This document shows positions 1 through 6,903 of a DNA stretch of 64,000 bases, in pieces. The position numbers and the translations under genes are program-made. The notes under the pieces are model-generated. The model was given only the letters and a program-made list of their open reading frames with translations. It did no database searches and was not told the DNA's origin. Source of the stretch: CAYGYG01 sp964354155 (GTDB lineage: Bacteria; Hydrothermota; Tepidihabitantia; SM23-42; CAYGYG01); NCBI GenBank assembly GCA_964354155.1, contig CAYGYG010000003.1:1-64000 (forward strand), given 5' to 3'. Positions within the stretch are counted from its first letter, which is position 1. Every line of letters begins with the position of its first letter.

Positions 1-101
1 AACCTTAACATTTTCCCTTGGGAAAATATTAACATATTGACTTAGTAATAACAGCACTATTTTCTGTGTGAAGGTGGGATTATTTACCACGGTTTTCTAA
101 T

Positions 102-224
102 TCTCCACCAATTTCCACGGATTCACCACGAAGGGCCCACGGATGCTCCACGAATCTCCACCAATTTCCACAGATTCTCAAATCCAAACCCTTCCCCTTA
201 GTATAGTTAGGTAGGTATAGTTAG
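102..224. repeat. Short direct repeats in the 1-330 non-coding stretch
   Basis: No convincing gene is seen in 1-330. The stretch is AT-rich at the left and holds two 23-bp direct repeats (102-124 and 155-177, one mismatch, core CTCCACCAATTTCCAC) 53 bp apart, plus two exact copies of GTATAGTTAG at 201-210 and 215-224. Such clustered short repeats can be iterons, integrase arm sites or simple debris; nothing here decides between them. Confidence 0.5.
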
Positions 225-330
225 AAAATGCAGAAAAACGCAATAAACAGTAACCGGCAGAAACGAAACTATCTTACCCTATCAACCCCTCGCGCCAGGA
301 TTGCATCCGGCATCGGAAAGCCGTTAAGAC

Positions 331-362
331 AAAAAAAGCCCGGCAGAATTTGTCTGCCGGGC
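331..362 (-). terminator. Intrinsic terminator of the left minus-strand cluster
   Basis: Perfect 10-bp inverted repeat (338-347 with 353-362, arm GCCCGGCAGA) followed on the minus strand by seven T. It lies just downstream of the last minus-strand gene, which ends at 383. Confidence 0.85.
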
Positions 363-382
363 TTGATCTTTTGTCCTTTGAT

Positions 383-577
383 TCATCCCAAGGTCTTCTC
401 GTCCCGCTTCTCCTGGTTGTTTTTGGGCCGCAACAGGAGTAGTCCCTTGTAGTAAAGGACGTTCTTGCCTTCCTCGAAGTCATCGCACATTGGTTTGGCA
501 CAGCAGTGGCAGGCGCACTCGCGCTTGGCACAGAAAATGAATATCCGGGCATGACCACAGCGGAAGTTCTCGCTCAT
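383..577 (-). CDS. Small cysteine-rich protein, unknown function
   Basis: A 64-residue protein with seven cysteines and a histidine packed between residues 7 and 31 (C7-G-H, then CAKRECACHCCAKPMC), which suggests a small metal-binding fold. The tail (residues 45-64) is basic and charged. The start is supported by a GAGGT Shine-Dalgarno 7 nt upstream. It is the last gene before the terminator at 331-362. I do not recognise the family. Small zinc-finger translation regulators of phages such as Com are one possible comparison, but no specific match is claimed. Confidence 0.6.
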   Translation of the reverse strand: MSENFRCGHARIFIFCAKRECACHCCAKPMCDDFEEGKNVLYYKGLLLLRPKNNQEKRDEKTLG

Positions 578-628
578 AACCGACCTCTTTTCTTCAGGTT
601 ACCTCTTATTTCAGGTCGAGTTTGCATA

Positions 629-913
629 CTACCTCCTTACCCTGAGCCATTTGTAGCTACCGTGTCCCTTCTTGCAGTTAATCTCCAAATAGTCGCACTT
701 AGCCATTCGAGCAAAGGTCAAGAGGCTTGGGATCATCGCCTGAACCGTCGAGTAACCGACATGCATCACCGCATCGGGGCCGAATTGCTTAGCTAAGATC
801 TCGCAGGACAGGTCGTCAATGCTCTCGGCGACCTGAAAGATCCGCTTACCTTGGTCCAGATAAACCCCGCAAACCAGCTCGAGCTTACACAGTCTTGGTT
901 GTCCTTTTTGCAT
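629..913 (-). CDS. Hypothetical protein of the left cluster
   Basis: A 94-residue soluble protein with no family I recognise. It has a near-perfect AAGGAGG Shine-Dalgarno 4 nt before its ATG, which is the main reason to call it. Five cysteines are scattered (C9, C15, C37, C73, C80) without a clear zinc-finger spacing, and the C-terminus is basic (KWLRVRR). It follows the 923-1243 gene by 9 nt, so the two are probably co-transcribed. Confidence 0.65.
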   Translation of the reverse strand: MQKGQPRLCKLELVCGVYLDQGKRIFQVAESIDDLSCEILAKQFGPDAVMHVGYSTVQAMIPSLLTFARMAKCDYLEINCKKGHGSYKWLRVRR

Positions 914-922
914 CGTTCCTCC

Positions 923-1243
923 TTATTCGTGGTCGGGCAGAATCCAATCAAGCGGCAAAGTGAACTCCCGCTCCGTGACCAAGGCAGTTAAATCACGAAA
1001 CCAGACGATCGTCTGTTCGATGAGCGAGGCCAATTCCCGAAGCATCGTAGGGTCTAAATGTGACGGGAGTTCCGCGACCTGGCCCTGCTGGTCAAAGGTA
1101 ATGCAGTGGCTTTGCCCCTCGCTGCCGAGTTCCTTGTATCCGACCGTAAACAGGATCAGGGTTTGCTCAGCCGGAGTTCCATTGCACGGGTCTTGGATAT
1201 TGATTTCCGTTACATCCCAGCTTGCGATTCGTATAAACTTCAT
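923..1243 (-). CDS. Hypothetical protein of the left cluster
   Basis: A 106-residue protein. The frame is open further upstream, but the ATG at 1243 is chosen because it has an AAAGGAGG Shine-Dalgarno 5 nt upstream. That site overlaps the stop of the preceding 56-residue gene, so the two look translationally coupled. The first part is predicted beta-rich (MKFIRIASWDVTEINI) and the second half contains an amphipathic helix around residues 68-90. I do not recognise a family. Confidence 0.65.
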   Translation of the reverse strand: MKFIRIASWDVTEINIQDPCNGTPAEQTLILFTVGYKELGSEGQSHCITFDQQGQVAELPSHLDPTMLRELASLIEQTIVWFRDLTALVTEREFTLPLDWILPDHE

Positions 1244-1254
1244 CGTTCCTCCTT

Positions 1255-1425
1255 TCAAGAGTCTTGGCACTTGGTGCAGAAATGCGCCCCGGTTTTGCGA
1301 TTGCAGTAAACAACGTCGCCTTCCCAGAAATGCTCCCGGCACTTAGCGCAATCCGCAATCTCGTTCCCACATTCCGAGCAGTAATGTTTTACCTCGACTT
1401 GGGCCTTGATTAATTGCTTAGCCAT
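1255..1425 (-). CDS. 56-residue zinc-ribbon-like protein
   Basis: A short minus-strand ORF beginning MAKQLIKAQVEVKHYC. It carries three CxxC pairs, CSEC (16-19), CAKC (26-29) and, near the end, CTKC (50-53), with a further C41, H13, H32 and H48. This is enough for one or two zinc sites of the zinc-ribbon type. The ATG at 1425 has an AAAGGAG Shine-Dalgarno, and the stop lies 11 nt before the next start at 1243. The cysteine density, Shine-Dalgarno and tight spacing argue that it is real. Confidence 0.7.
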   Translation of the reverse strand: MAKQLIKAQVEVKHYCSECGNEIADCAKCREHFWEGDVVYCNRKTGAHFCTKCQDS

Positions 1426-1442
1426 GGCACACTCCTTTCAAT

Positions 1443-1475
1443 AAAAAAGCCTCCCAGGAAAACATCCTGGGAGGC
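1443..1475 (-). terminator. Intrinsic terminator
   Basis: Perfect 11-bp inverted repeat (1449-1459 with 1465-1475, arm GCCTCCCAGGA) with a 5-nt loop. On the minus strand it is followed by six T. It lies 17 bp downstream of the SymE-like gene and separates it from the 1255-1425 gene. Confidence 0.88.
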
Positions 1476-1492
1476 TCCTGCTTCGCGCAAGC

Positions 1493-1870
1493 CTACTTAG
1501 GCCCGCTGGTAAGGGTGATCCTAACCGTCTTCGGATAGGAGTTAGTGAGGAGAGACTTCGGAACGTAGATGAGCTTCAGAGACTTTTCCTCTCCGTTGCC
1601 CTTATACCTTACCGAGTGCTTCTTCTCACAGTCGAAGGTCATTATTTCCGCATGGTCCACTGATATCACCTCCTTCCCGGATAATTCCATCTTGATTATC
1701 TTAAGATTGTCTTGATCGCAGACGACCCGCACAAAATCGCCGTTGTCAAAGCCCCAGTCCTGAAGCCACTTGCCTCCAATCCTTAAGCCGGGATAGCTTC
1801 CGGAGGCTGGCGAAGCGGAAGAAGATCGCCAAGGGCAATCGGCAACTTTTAGAGTTCGCTCCTTAACCAT
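1493..1870 (-). CDS. SymE-like (AbrB-fold) domain protein
   Basis: 125 residues. Residues 26-58 match the SymE type I toxin pattern as I remember it: a proline, two short strands, then GKWLQDWGFDNGDFVRVV and a strand ending LKII. Known SymE is an SOS-induced protein with an AbrB-like fold reported to act as an RNA endonuclease or DNA binder. The roughly 65 residues after this module are extra and unrecognised, so the function may differ. The ATG lies 2 nt beyond the stop of the upstream gene, with a GTGGAG Shine-Dalgarno, implying translational coupling. No antisense symR-type RNA is obvious. Confidence 0.6.
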   Translation of the reverse strand: MVKERTLKVADCPWRSSSASPASGSYPGLRIGGKWLQDWGFDNGDFVRVVCDQDNLKIIKMELSGKEVISVDHAEIMTFDCEKKHSVRYKGNGEEKSLKLIYVPKSLLTNSYPKTVRITLTSGPK

Positions 1871-1872
1871 AT

Positions 1873-2580
1873 TTACTCCACTTCAGCTTCTTCGGGTTCC
1901 ATGTCGGTGTCTCGTAGAGAGACCTTGATTTCTGGGTCGCCTGGGTGGGGGTCATTCCAGATGTCCCGGAATGGCTTATCCGGCGCATGGTCGGCATCGC
2001 CGTCTTTAACCCAGACCGGAGTTATACCACGCTTAGCCAGTTTTTCGGCAATCTCGGGCTTCTTCATGCTGTCCCAGAGCAGCATCTCGACCGCGCTGGG
2101 CTTAAAGGCCGTGAAGATCGCGGGCTCGTGGAAGATAACTCCGGCGGTGGGAGTAAATTTCACTTTGGGATGGGCGAGGAGAACCCAGGTCTTGCCGATG
2201 ATTAGCTTCTTGGGGATGGTCGCGATTCGTTTGCAGACCCCCATCAAGCCGGCCTCGCGCATAAACTCCTCGGGCGTGTAGTATTTAGAACCTACCCAGA
2301 GCAGACCTGTATAGGGAGGATCCAGGAGAGATGGCCGGCAAATCGGACAGCCTCCCGAGTGGCAGGGCGATGACTTGACACAATCGCCGCCGGCCAACTC
2401 GCTGATCAGCTCCTTGGGCAGCCAGGTCCAGCCCCGAGTCTGATTGATTCCCGCGCCGCAGAGCGGACACTTGTCTAAGCGAAAGGGCATTCGATCGCAG
2501 CTTACTCCTTCTGATCCACCCACCAGGTAGATACCACCGACCTTGCGATAGCCGCAGCCTCGTTTAGTCTCTTGTGCCAT
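1873..2580 (-). CDS. Hypothetical cysteine-rich protein
   Basis: 235 residues. The N-terminal 90 residues contain several possible metal ligands: C9, C28, a CPLC pair (38-41), C67 and C73, and a CPIC pair (79-82), as in small zinc-binding modules. The rest is a mixed alpha/beta sequence with an acidic tail. An AGGAGAGG Shine-Dalgarno precedes the ATG. The gene is followed directly by the SymE-like gene. No family is recognised; similar architectures occur in phage and plasmid hypotheticals, which is only weak guidance. Confidence 0.6.
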   Translation of the reverse strand: MAQETKRGCGYRKVGGIYLVGGSEGVSCDRMPFRLDKCPLCGAGINQTRGWTWLPKELISELAGGDCVKSSPCHSGGCPICRPSLLDPPYTGLLWVGSKYYTPEEFMREAGLMGVCKRIATIPKKLIIGKTWVLLAHPKVKFTPTAGVIFHEPAIFTAFKPSAVEMLLWDSMKKPEIAEKLAKRGITPVWVKDGDADHAPDKPFRDIWNDPHPGDPEIKVSLRDTDMEPEEAEVE

Positions 2581-2595
2581 TAAGCACCTCTCCTT

Positions 2596-2784
2596 TTATT
2601 CGATCTCCACGTAGTCGCCGCAGAGGTTCAAAACTTCCTCGTAAGAGCCAGAAGACATCGCCTTCGTCTGGAATTCCTTCGCTTTGTCGTCCTGTCCCGC
2701 CTTCTTGAGAGCCTTCGAGACGAGACCGATGATGTTGAAGACGTTGCCGTCCTCACCGATGAGCCTACACTTCGGCTTGTCCAT
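2596..2784 (-). CDS. Small conserved mobile-element-type protein
   Basis: 62 residues, starting MDKPKCRLIGEDGNVFNIIG and ending GSYEEVLNLCGDYVEIE. From memory, very similar short proteins occur widely in phages and integrative elements of Firmicutes and other bacteria, always without an assigned function. The ORF is open further upstream, but the ATG at 2784 has an AAAAGGAG site and gives the typical N-terminus. It overlaps the end of the 2765-2995 ORF by 20 bp in another frame. Confidence 0.72.
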   Translation of the reverse strand: MDKPKCRLIGEDGNVFNIIGLVSKALKKAGQDDKAKEFQTKAMSSGSYEEVLNLCGDYVEIE

Positions 2785-2995
2785 TTTTTCTCCTTTTCGC
2801 CAGGCACTTTCGGAGTCCTGGATTAATGAACGTTTGAGTCCCGGCTGCCCCAGAATATACGTTGGCGCAGATTCCGGCATACTTTGGGCTTGCGATCGCG
2901 GTAAAGTGGGGGCAGCGTGTCCTCTCACAGACGGTGGTGAAGTATCGGGCCTTTTGAGGCCGGATCTTCTCGTGGTAGGATTTTACTCGCTTCAT
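2765..2995 (-). CDS. Small basic protein, uncertain
   Basis: 76 residues, strongly basic, with cysteines at 23, 28, 43 and 62. The start codon overlaps the TGA of the AAA+ ATPase gene as ATGA, and an AAAGGA site sits upstream, so translational coupling is plausible. Against it, its last 20 bp overlap the start region of the next gene and no family is recognised. Confidence 0.45.
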   Translation of the reverse strand: MKRVKSYHEKIRPQKARYFTTVCERTRCPHFTAIASPKYAGICANVYSGAAGTQTFINPGLRKCLAKRRKNGQAEV

Positions 2996-3945
2996 AGCTT
3001 AAATCCTTTCCTGATCAGTCTTGCTTTCGCGCCGGCGATTGACTCGGGCGAGTAGCTCTCGATCAGGGCGATAATCTGCTCTCGGTTGGCTTGGTCTTTG
3101 GTCCTGGTCTTTAGAATGAGCCAGTCTAAGTCGGTGCTGGTCTCGTTGGGCGGGATGAAGAAAGGGCACAGGGCATAGCCTTCGATCAGGTCTTCCTCGG
3201 TGATTTCTTTTCTACCGGCGGCCAGGGCATTGGCGCAAATCAGCCGGCGCATGAACTTGATGGCCCGGAAGTGGGGCGACTTGCCGTTGCCGCAGATCTT
3301 ACCGACATACTTCACCTTTTTCGAGAGGGGCTCCGGGATCGATATGCCGGCTTGATCCTTGGCGTCGATGACATAGTGGATGTCGTCGGTCCGGTCCCCG
3401 GCCGCGATTAGGCTTTCGATGCGCTGCTCGTCCTCGGGTTCGTATTTGAAATGAAATACCCCGAACCGGCTCAAGAAACCGCTGCGCTCAAAGGTCCTTT
3501 GATTGAGCTTGAACGCGTCCAGGGTCATCGCGGTCAAAATGCCGAAGTTCACCGGTTTGGGGAATTTCACGTTGACGTCGTAGCGCTTTATCCCTTCGAG
3601 GCCTTCTTCAAGCACGATATTACTGAGCGTTTGAAACGCGGCCCAGCCCATGGGTCGAGCCATCAGACGCAACAGGTCGGGGATGACGACGACGCCGCAT
3701 TGTCGGTTCGACATCTCTTTACACAGCTCCTCAAGACCCCGGCCGGTCATGTCGTTGATTACGACCTGGTGATCCGAGATGAAGCGGGTCAGGAGGGTTG
3801 ACTTGCCGGTGCCGGGTGCTCCTAAAAGAAACATCCCGACCGGCTTTTCTCCTTCCAGGTAAGGAACGTGCAGCGCCAGTTCCACTGCCTTCTTAGCGGC
3901 CCTCATGCCGATGATCGGCGGGGCTTCTTGATGGGTTTGTAGCAT
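2992..3945 (-). CDS. AAA+ ATPase of a mobile element
   Basis: 317 residues. A Walker A motif GAPGTGKS lies at about residues 42-49. A hydrophobic strand ending in IPDLL at about 90 may be Walker B. A sensor-1-like strand (NFGILTAMT) and an arginine-finger-like SRFGVFHF follow. The C-terminal third is helical and resembles an AAA+ lid plus a small DNA-binding region. Such proteins in phages and plasmids often load helicases or drive partition or replication, but the exact role cannot be read here. An AAAAGGAG site precedes the ATG. It is the only clear enzyme in the cluster. Confidence 0.8.
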   Translation of the reverse strand: MLQTHQEAPPIIGMRAAKKAVELALHVPYLEGEKPVGMFLLGAPGTGKSTLLTRFISDHQVVINDMTGRGLEELCKEMSNRQCGVVVIPDLLRLMARPMGWAAFQTLSNIVLEEGLEGIKRYDVNVKFPKPVNFGILTAMTLDAFKLNQRTFERSGFLSRFGVFHFKYEPEDEQRIESLIAAGDRTDDIHYVIDAKDQAGISIPEPLSKKVKYVGKICGNGKSPHFRAIKFMRRLICANALAAGRKEITEEDLIEGYALCPFFIPPNETSTDLDWLILKTRTKDQANREQIIALIESYSPESIAGAKARLIRKGFKL

Positions 3946-3971
3946 GGATCTCCTTTTAGTGCTCTAGCCTT

Positions 3972-4253
3972 TTATTCGATCTTAAATGTCGGGTGTCCCG
4001 CATTCCACAGGTCCTTGACTTCTCTGCCGAAAGTGTGGTAGTTTGCATCCTCGAGCGCGGCAAGGAATACGGTTACGATCTTATGACCGGTCCATTCGCA
4101 GTATTGGCTGATGATAACTCCAAGCGTCTGCAGAATTGCTTCATCGTATGCGTCAGGGTCTGCCTCGATCTTTTCGAGATATGGCCTCAGCCAGATGGTT
4201 TTCATCTCTTCGGTGATGAATCGTGTCAGTTCAGCTTTTCTATGTTCCACCAT
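3972..4253 (-). CDS. Hypothetical protein of the left cluster
   Basis: 93 residues from the ATG at 4253, chosen over upstream starts because TAGGAGG lies 6 nt before it and because a terminator-like hairpin (4272-4302) lies further upstream. It is mostly alpha-helical and acidic, with no motif I recognise. It is followed 26 nt later by the AAA+ ATPase gene and is probably in the same transcript. Confidence 0.65.
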   Translation of the reverse strand: MVEHRKAELTRFITEEMKTIWLRPYLEKIEADPDAYDEAILQTLGVIISQYCEWTGHKIVTVFLAALEDANYHTFGREVKDLWNAGHPTFKIE

Positions 4254-4267
4254 ATATCCTCCTACAA

Positions 4268-4302
4268 AAGAAAAGGGGCTGGACGTAAGTCCTTGCCCCT
4301 TT
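4268..4302 (-). terminator. Probable intrinsic terminator
   Basis: An 8-bp stem (4272-4279 with 4295-4302, arm AAAGGGGC) followed on the minus strand by TTTTCTTTTG. The loop is 15 nt and the U-tract is interrupted, so strength is uncertain. It lies between the 4321-4887 gene and the next start at 4253. Confidence 0.6.
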
Positions 4303-4320
4303 GAGGTCTTGAGGCCGTGA

Positions 4321-4887
4321 CTAAACGGCGGTCTCTTCTTCTTGCGCCGGGCCAGCACCAACGCCGGCCGGAGCGCCAGGATGTTCGTCGTCCCAGCGAT
4401 GGATAATCGCGAGCGTTCTACGAAGCTGGGCTTGGCTGTAGGTGGCGAGAGGGTAGGCATCAGCATCGTCCAGATACGTTCTGAATTGCCGACCATGCTT
4501 CTCGGTGTAGGCCGTCACCTTATTTAGCACGCTCCGATAAAACTCCAGCAATTCGCTTTCTTCAGGGTCGGGGTGTCCGCCTGAGGCGGATTGGCTCTTC
4601 CCCCTACGGGACACATTCGTGCGCTTTCTGGGCTTGGCCGATGATCCGCCTGAGGCGGACTCGATTCTCGATGCTAAGCGCGATTCGATTTTTCTTGCGA
4701 CCTCTCCAAGCCTCGCTTCGACCGCCGCCGCGATTAGCTGTTCGGTGGCCTCGGTGGCTACTGCTTGAAGAATCAGGAGTCCGCACTGAAAAGCGGCTTC
4801 CTTCTCGACTTGGTTAGACGTTTCGTCGGTCAACGTCCGTAGGCTTAGGATGATTGCCTGTTTTTTCTCCTCGGTCGTCATTGACAT
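4321..4887 (-). CDS. Helical hypothetical protein with low-complexity linker
   Basis: 188 residues. Residues 1-75 are predicted helical, residues 75-105 form a Ser/Gly/Lys/Arg-rich linker, and residues 108-168 form another helical segment. The two SASGG parts of the linker are encoded by two copies of a 15-bp palindrome (4576-4590 and 4645-4659), so the linker may have arisen by repeat insertion. The ATG follows the stop of the upstream gene directly, with GGAGG inside that gene's end, so translation is coupled. No family recognised. Confidence 0.65.
   Translation of the reverse strand: MSMTTEEKKQAIILSLRTLTDETSNQVEKEAAFQCGLLILQAVATEATEQLIAAAVEARLGEVARKIESRLASRIESASGGSSAKPRKRTNVSRRGKSQSASGGHPDPEESELLEFYRSVLNKVTAYTEKHGRQFRTYLDDADAYPLATYSQAQLRRTLAIIHRWDDEHPGAPAGVGAGPAQEEETAV
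4576..4659. repeat. Two copies of a 15-bp palindrome inside a gene
   Basis: Identical TCCGCCTGAGGCGGA copies at 4576-4590 and 4645-4659, palindromic except for the centre and 69 bp apart. I found no further copy in the window. Similar GC-rich palindromes occur as dispersed repeats in some uncultured bacteria (memory, not verified). Confidence 0.7.
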
Positions 4888-5151
4888 CTAACCTCCTTGG
4901 ACGGTCTTAAATAAACTACCTGCATCGATTAGACGCTTTTTCTCGTTCAAGACACGAAGGCCATCGAGCCACGCGTCGGGACCGAATCTAAACCTCGAAA
5001 CCACAGCCATCCAGCGATTCCAGTTACTAAAGGACCGGCTGAGAAAGGTCTTGTATGACTTACCGTCCTTGCCCTTAAAGAAGATCCAAAGCACGTGTCC
5101 TGGATGGCTTTTGCTTTGAGATTCCTTGATTGAGATGACCTTGGCTTTCAT
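4888..5151 (-). CDS. Hypothetical protein of the left cluster
   Basis: 87 residues, basic and rich in aromatics, with a predicted beta-strand block at residues 18-40 (HVLWIFFKGKDGKSYKTFL). It may bind nucleic acid, but no motif is diagnostic. Its ATG overlaps the stop of the upstream gene as ATGA, and its stop abuts the next ATG at 4887, so three genes are translationally coupled. Confidence 0.65.
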   Translation of the reverse strand: MKAKVISIKESQSKSHPGHVLWIFFKGKDGKSYKTFLSRSFSNWNRWMAVVSRFRFGPDAWLDGLRVLNEKKRLIDAGSLFKTVQGG

Positions 5152-5378
5152 TCGACCCTCACTTCGTTGAAAAAGCGCGCCGAAGGTGCCTCGTAGTTCA
5201 TGAATTCCTGGTAACCGCCTTCAATCAGGTCATAGACACGGATTCCCGTCGCCTTGGCACCATGAAGCAGCGCAAGTTGTAGCTTGATCGCGATGGGTAG
5301 TTTCTGCTTGAGCTTTTGCTCGAGCAAATCAATTATCTGATTGATACCCATTTGCTTGATTTCTTCTACGGTGGGCAT
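5148..5378 (-). CDS. Small helical hypothetical protein
   Basis: 76 residues beginning MPTVEEIKQMGINQIIDLLE. The ATG at 5378 is preferred to the one 15 nt upstream because AAAGGAG sits 5 nt before it. The product is alpha-helical with a leucine/lysine-rich segment (residues 15-45). The stop overlaps the next gene as ATGA. Confidence 0.62.
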   Translation of the reverse strand: MPTVEEIKQMGINQIIDLLEQKLKQKLPIAIKLQLALLHGAKATGIRVYDLIEGGYQEFMNYEAPSARFFNEVRVE

Positions 5379-5398
5379 GCTGGCTCCTTTCATTTAGG

Positions 5399-5647
5399 CT
5401 AATACTCGCTCGGGAACAGGATTGTGGTTGAATTTAGGTCCTCGGCAGTTATGATCCAGATCTCAGGATAGGTTGCGTGGGGGTAAGCCGAGAACAAGCG
5501 AATCCCTGGTCCGCGAGCAACCTGATCCTGCAGGTGTCGCCGCAGGCATGAGTCGACGTGGCCCCCGAAGCAGGAATCCGCCACCATTCGCAAGTGAACC
5601 CCGCTGGTGACATAAACTCTTCCACAACCGGAGAAAGGATCGCTCAT
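5399..5647 (-). CDS. Hypothetical protein of the left cluster
   Basis: 82 residues starting MSDPFSGCGRVYVTSGVHLR. The ATG at 5647 is favoured because TAAGGAGG lies 5 nt upstream. The sequence is mixed, predicted alpha/beta, with cysteines at 8, 26 and 34. It is the first gene after the structured RNA region at 5677-5790, which may therefore act as its leader. Confidence 0.6.
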   Translation of the reverse strand: MSDPFSGCGRVYVTSGVHLRMVADSCFGGHVDSCLRRHLQDQVARGPGIRLFSAYPHATYPEIWIITAEDLNSTTILFPSEY

Positions 5648-5676
5648 CAAGGCCTCCTTAGTCTTTTGCGGTGCTC

Positions 5677-5790
5677 AAAAAAAAGGCACAAGCCACTCAG
5701 AGGTCTCAATACCCTAACCAGCCCGACCAGAGGTCCCTGAGGGAGAAGACCGGCTAAGGTAACCGAAGAGAATTAGTAGCTTGTGCCTTT
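5677..5790 (-). ncRNA. Candidate structured RNA closed by a 12-bp helix and ending in U8
   Basis: On the minus strand a perfect 12-bp helix (5682-5693 with 5779-5790, arm AAAGGCACAAGC) encloses 85 nt and is followed by eight U. Inside, CCUUAGCC can pair with GGUUAGGG (8 bp including G-U pairs), enclosing a smaller UCCC/GGGA hairpin; a CUUCGG sequence is also present. This is a compact multi-helix RNA whose closing stem doubles as a terminator. It lies between the terminator at 5827-5863 and the 5399-5647 gene. It could be a free small RNA, a leader or attenuator, or a toxin-antitoxin RNA. No known family is recognised. Confidence 0.55.
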
Positions 5791-5826
5791 CAGATCCTGC
5801 TTGGCAAGGCTGAAACCGGTCAGCAC

Positions 5827-5863
5827 AAAAAAAGTCCCCAGCAGGCAATATCTGCTGGGGACT
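5827..5863 (-). terminator. Intrinsic terminator
   Basis: Perfect 12-bp inverted repeat (5833-5844 with 5852-5863, arm AGTCCCCAGCAG) followed on the minus strand by seven T. It lies 17 bp downstream of the 5881-6420 gene. Confidence 0.9.
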
Positions 5864-5880
5864 CAGAGGCTTGCAGAGGC

Positions 5881-6420
5881 TTACAGACCCTGGCTTACGG
5901 CCTCTGTGGTATACTTGATTCCGCCATCGTCTTCATATCCGACCTCAATGCCCACTTCGGCGAGCTTGTTGAGGAACTTCTTGATCTCGGTGCGCCAGTT
6001 CCTGCTCTCGCCAAGTAGGGCATCGATGTCCTCTTGGTCAAAACCAAGCTGCTGCCGATACCTTCCAAGGAAGGCCTTGGCGGCCTTTGCGGCACTTGGA
6101 AATTGCTCGATCGTGCCGTCTTCATGAATCAAGCGTGCCTGGACCGCGCCTTTGGCAAATCCACCATTGCCATTCGAAGCCTTGACCCTGGACTTGGTGT
6201 CCGAAGGCAAGGCGAAGGTCTGAAGACCGGTCTTGAGGGAGAAGCGGAAGCCGAATTCCTGCTTCCCGGATACGGTAAGGTATTCAACCAAGACATCATG
6301 GAGCTTGACTGTTACCTCGTCCAGGGCTTGCAGTCGGACATCCTGCATCTTAACCTCAAGGTCTTTCTTTTGCTGTTCCAGCTCGCTTAATGCCTTGAGC
6401 TTTTCTGAGATTTCTGACAT
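5881..6420 (-). CDS. Coiled-coil hypothetical protein
   Basis: 179 residues. Residues 3-40 form a strong predicted coiled coil (EKLKALSELEQQKKDLEVKM). A beta-rich middle follows (50-75), then a region around 100-128 resembling a small DNA-binding or structural domain (FPSAAKAAKAFLGRYR), and a helical C-terminus. The ATG has an AAGGAGG site 7 nt upstream. This is the first gene of the minus-strand cluster, and its own terminator follows. The FPSAAKAAKAF pattern resembles the SaAA motif of DNA-recognition repeats, but that is a weak suggestion. Confidence 0.68.
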   Translation of the reverse strand: MSEISEKLKALSELEQQKKDLEVKMQDVRLQALDEVTVKLHDVLVEYLTVSGKQEFGFRFSLKTGLQTFALPSDTKSRVKASNGNGGFAKGAVQARLIHEDGTIEQFPSAAKAAKAFLGRYRQQLGFDQEDIDALLGESRNWRTEIKKFLNKLAEVGIEVGYEDDGGIKYTTEAVSQGL

Positions 6421-6696
6421 TGAGACCTCCTTGCTTATGAGTTGTCAGGTTATACTGCATTAGCAGGGTAACAGGTTAAAATATCAATCCGTTGACCTCT
6501 CACTATATAGCTAAATTATCAAGCCAGACCCCGACCAAGAGTCTTGGCGTTCTGAAATAGGTTTAATAAGGTAGTGCGCTAATCTGTAAAGCGATTATTA
6601 GAGCGGCTGACTTAAGATGGCGCTGGTGCTACTTCCTTTGAGCCATAAAGCACGATGAAATTCCGGGGTCAATCTGTGCTTAACAAAGGATCAAAA

Positions 6697-6903
6697 ATGA
6701 TTAGGATACATCATATGGCAATTTCCACCAAGAAACGGGACGCCACCATCGAATTGGGTGTGTACGATAGTGAGACCCATCTTGGCGATCTCCGTATTAG
6801 CAGGGGCACCGTTGAGTGGTGCAAAGGCAGAACGCAAAAAGGGGGCGGTATTAAAAGAAATTGGCGTGAGCTGATCTCCTTTTTTGAGGGAAGGGACCGA
6901 TAA
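6697..6903 (+). CDS. Small conserved hypothetical protein
   Basis: 68 residues from the ATG at 6697, chosen over 6655 because AAAGGA lies 6 nt upstream. The second half reads GDLRISRGTVEWCKGRTQ, then a glycine turn and NWRELISFFEG. As I recall, short proteins with this VEWC..G......SWRE-type ending are found across phages and genomic islands with no known function. It is divergent from the minus-strand cluster. Confidence 0.6.
   Translation: MIRIHHMAISTKKRDATIELGVYDSETHLGDLRISRGTVEWCKGRTQKGGGIKRNWRELISFFEGRDR

Noticed and set aside
228..452. Plus-strand 74-codon ORF
   Set aside because: It runs through the terminator hairpin at 331-362, has no Shine-Dalgarno and shows no domain.
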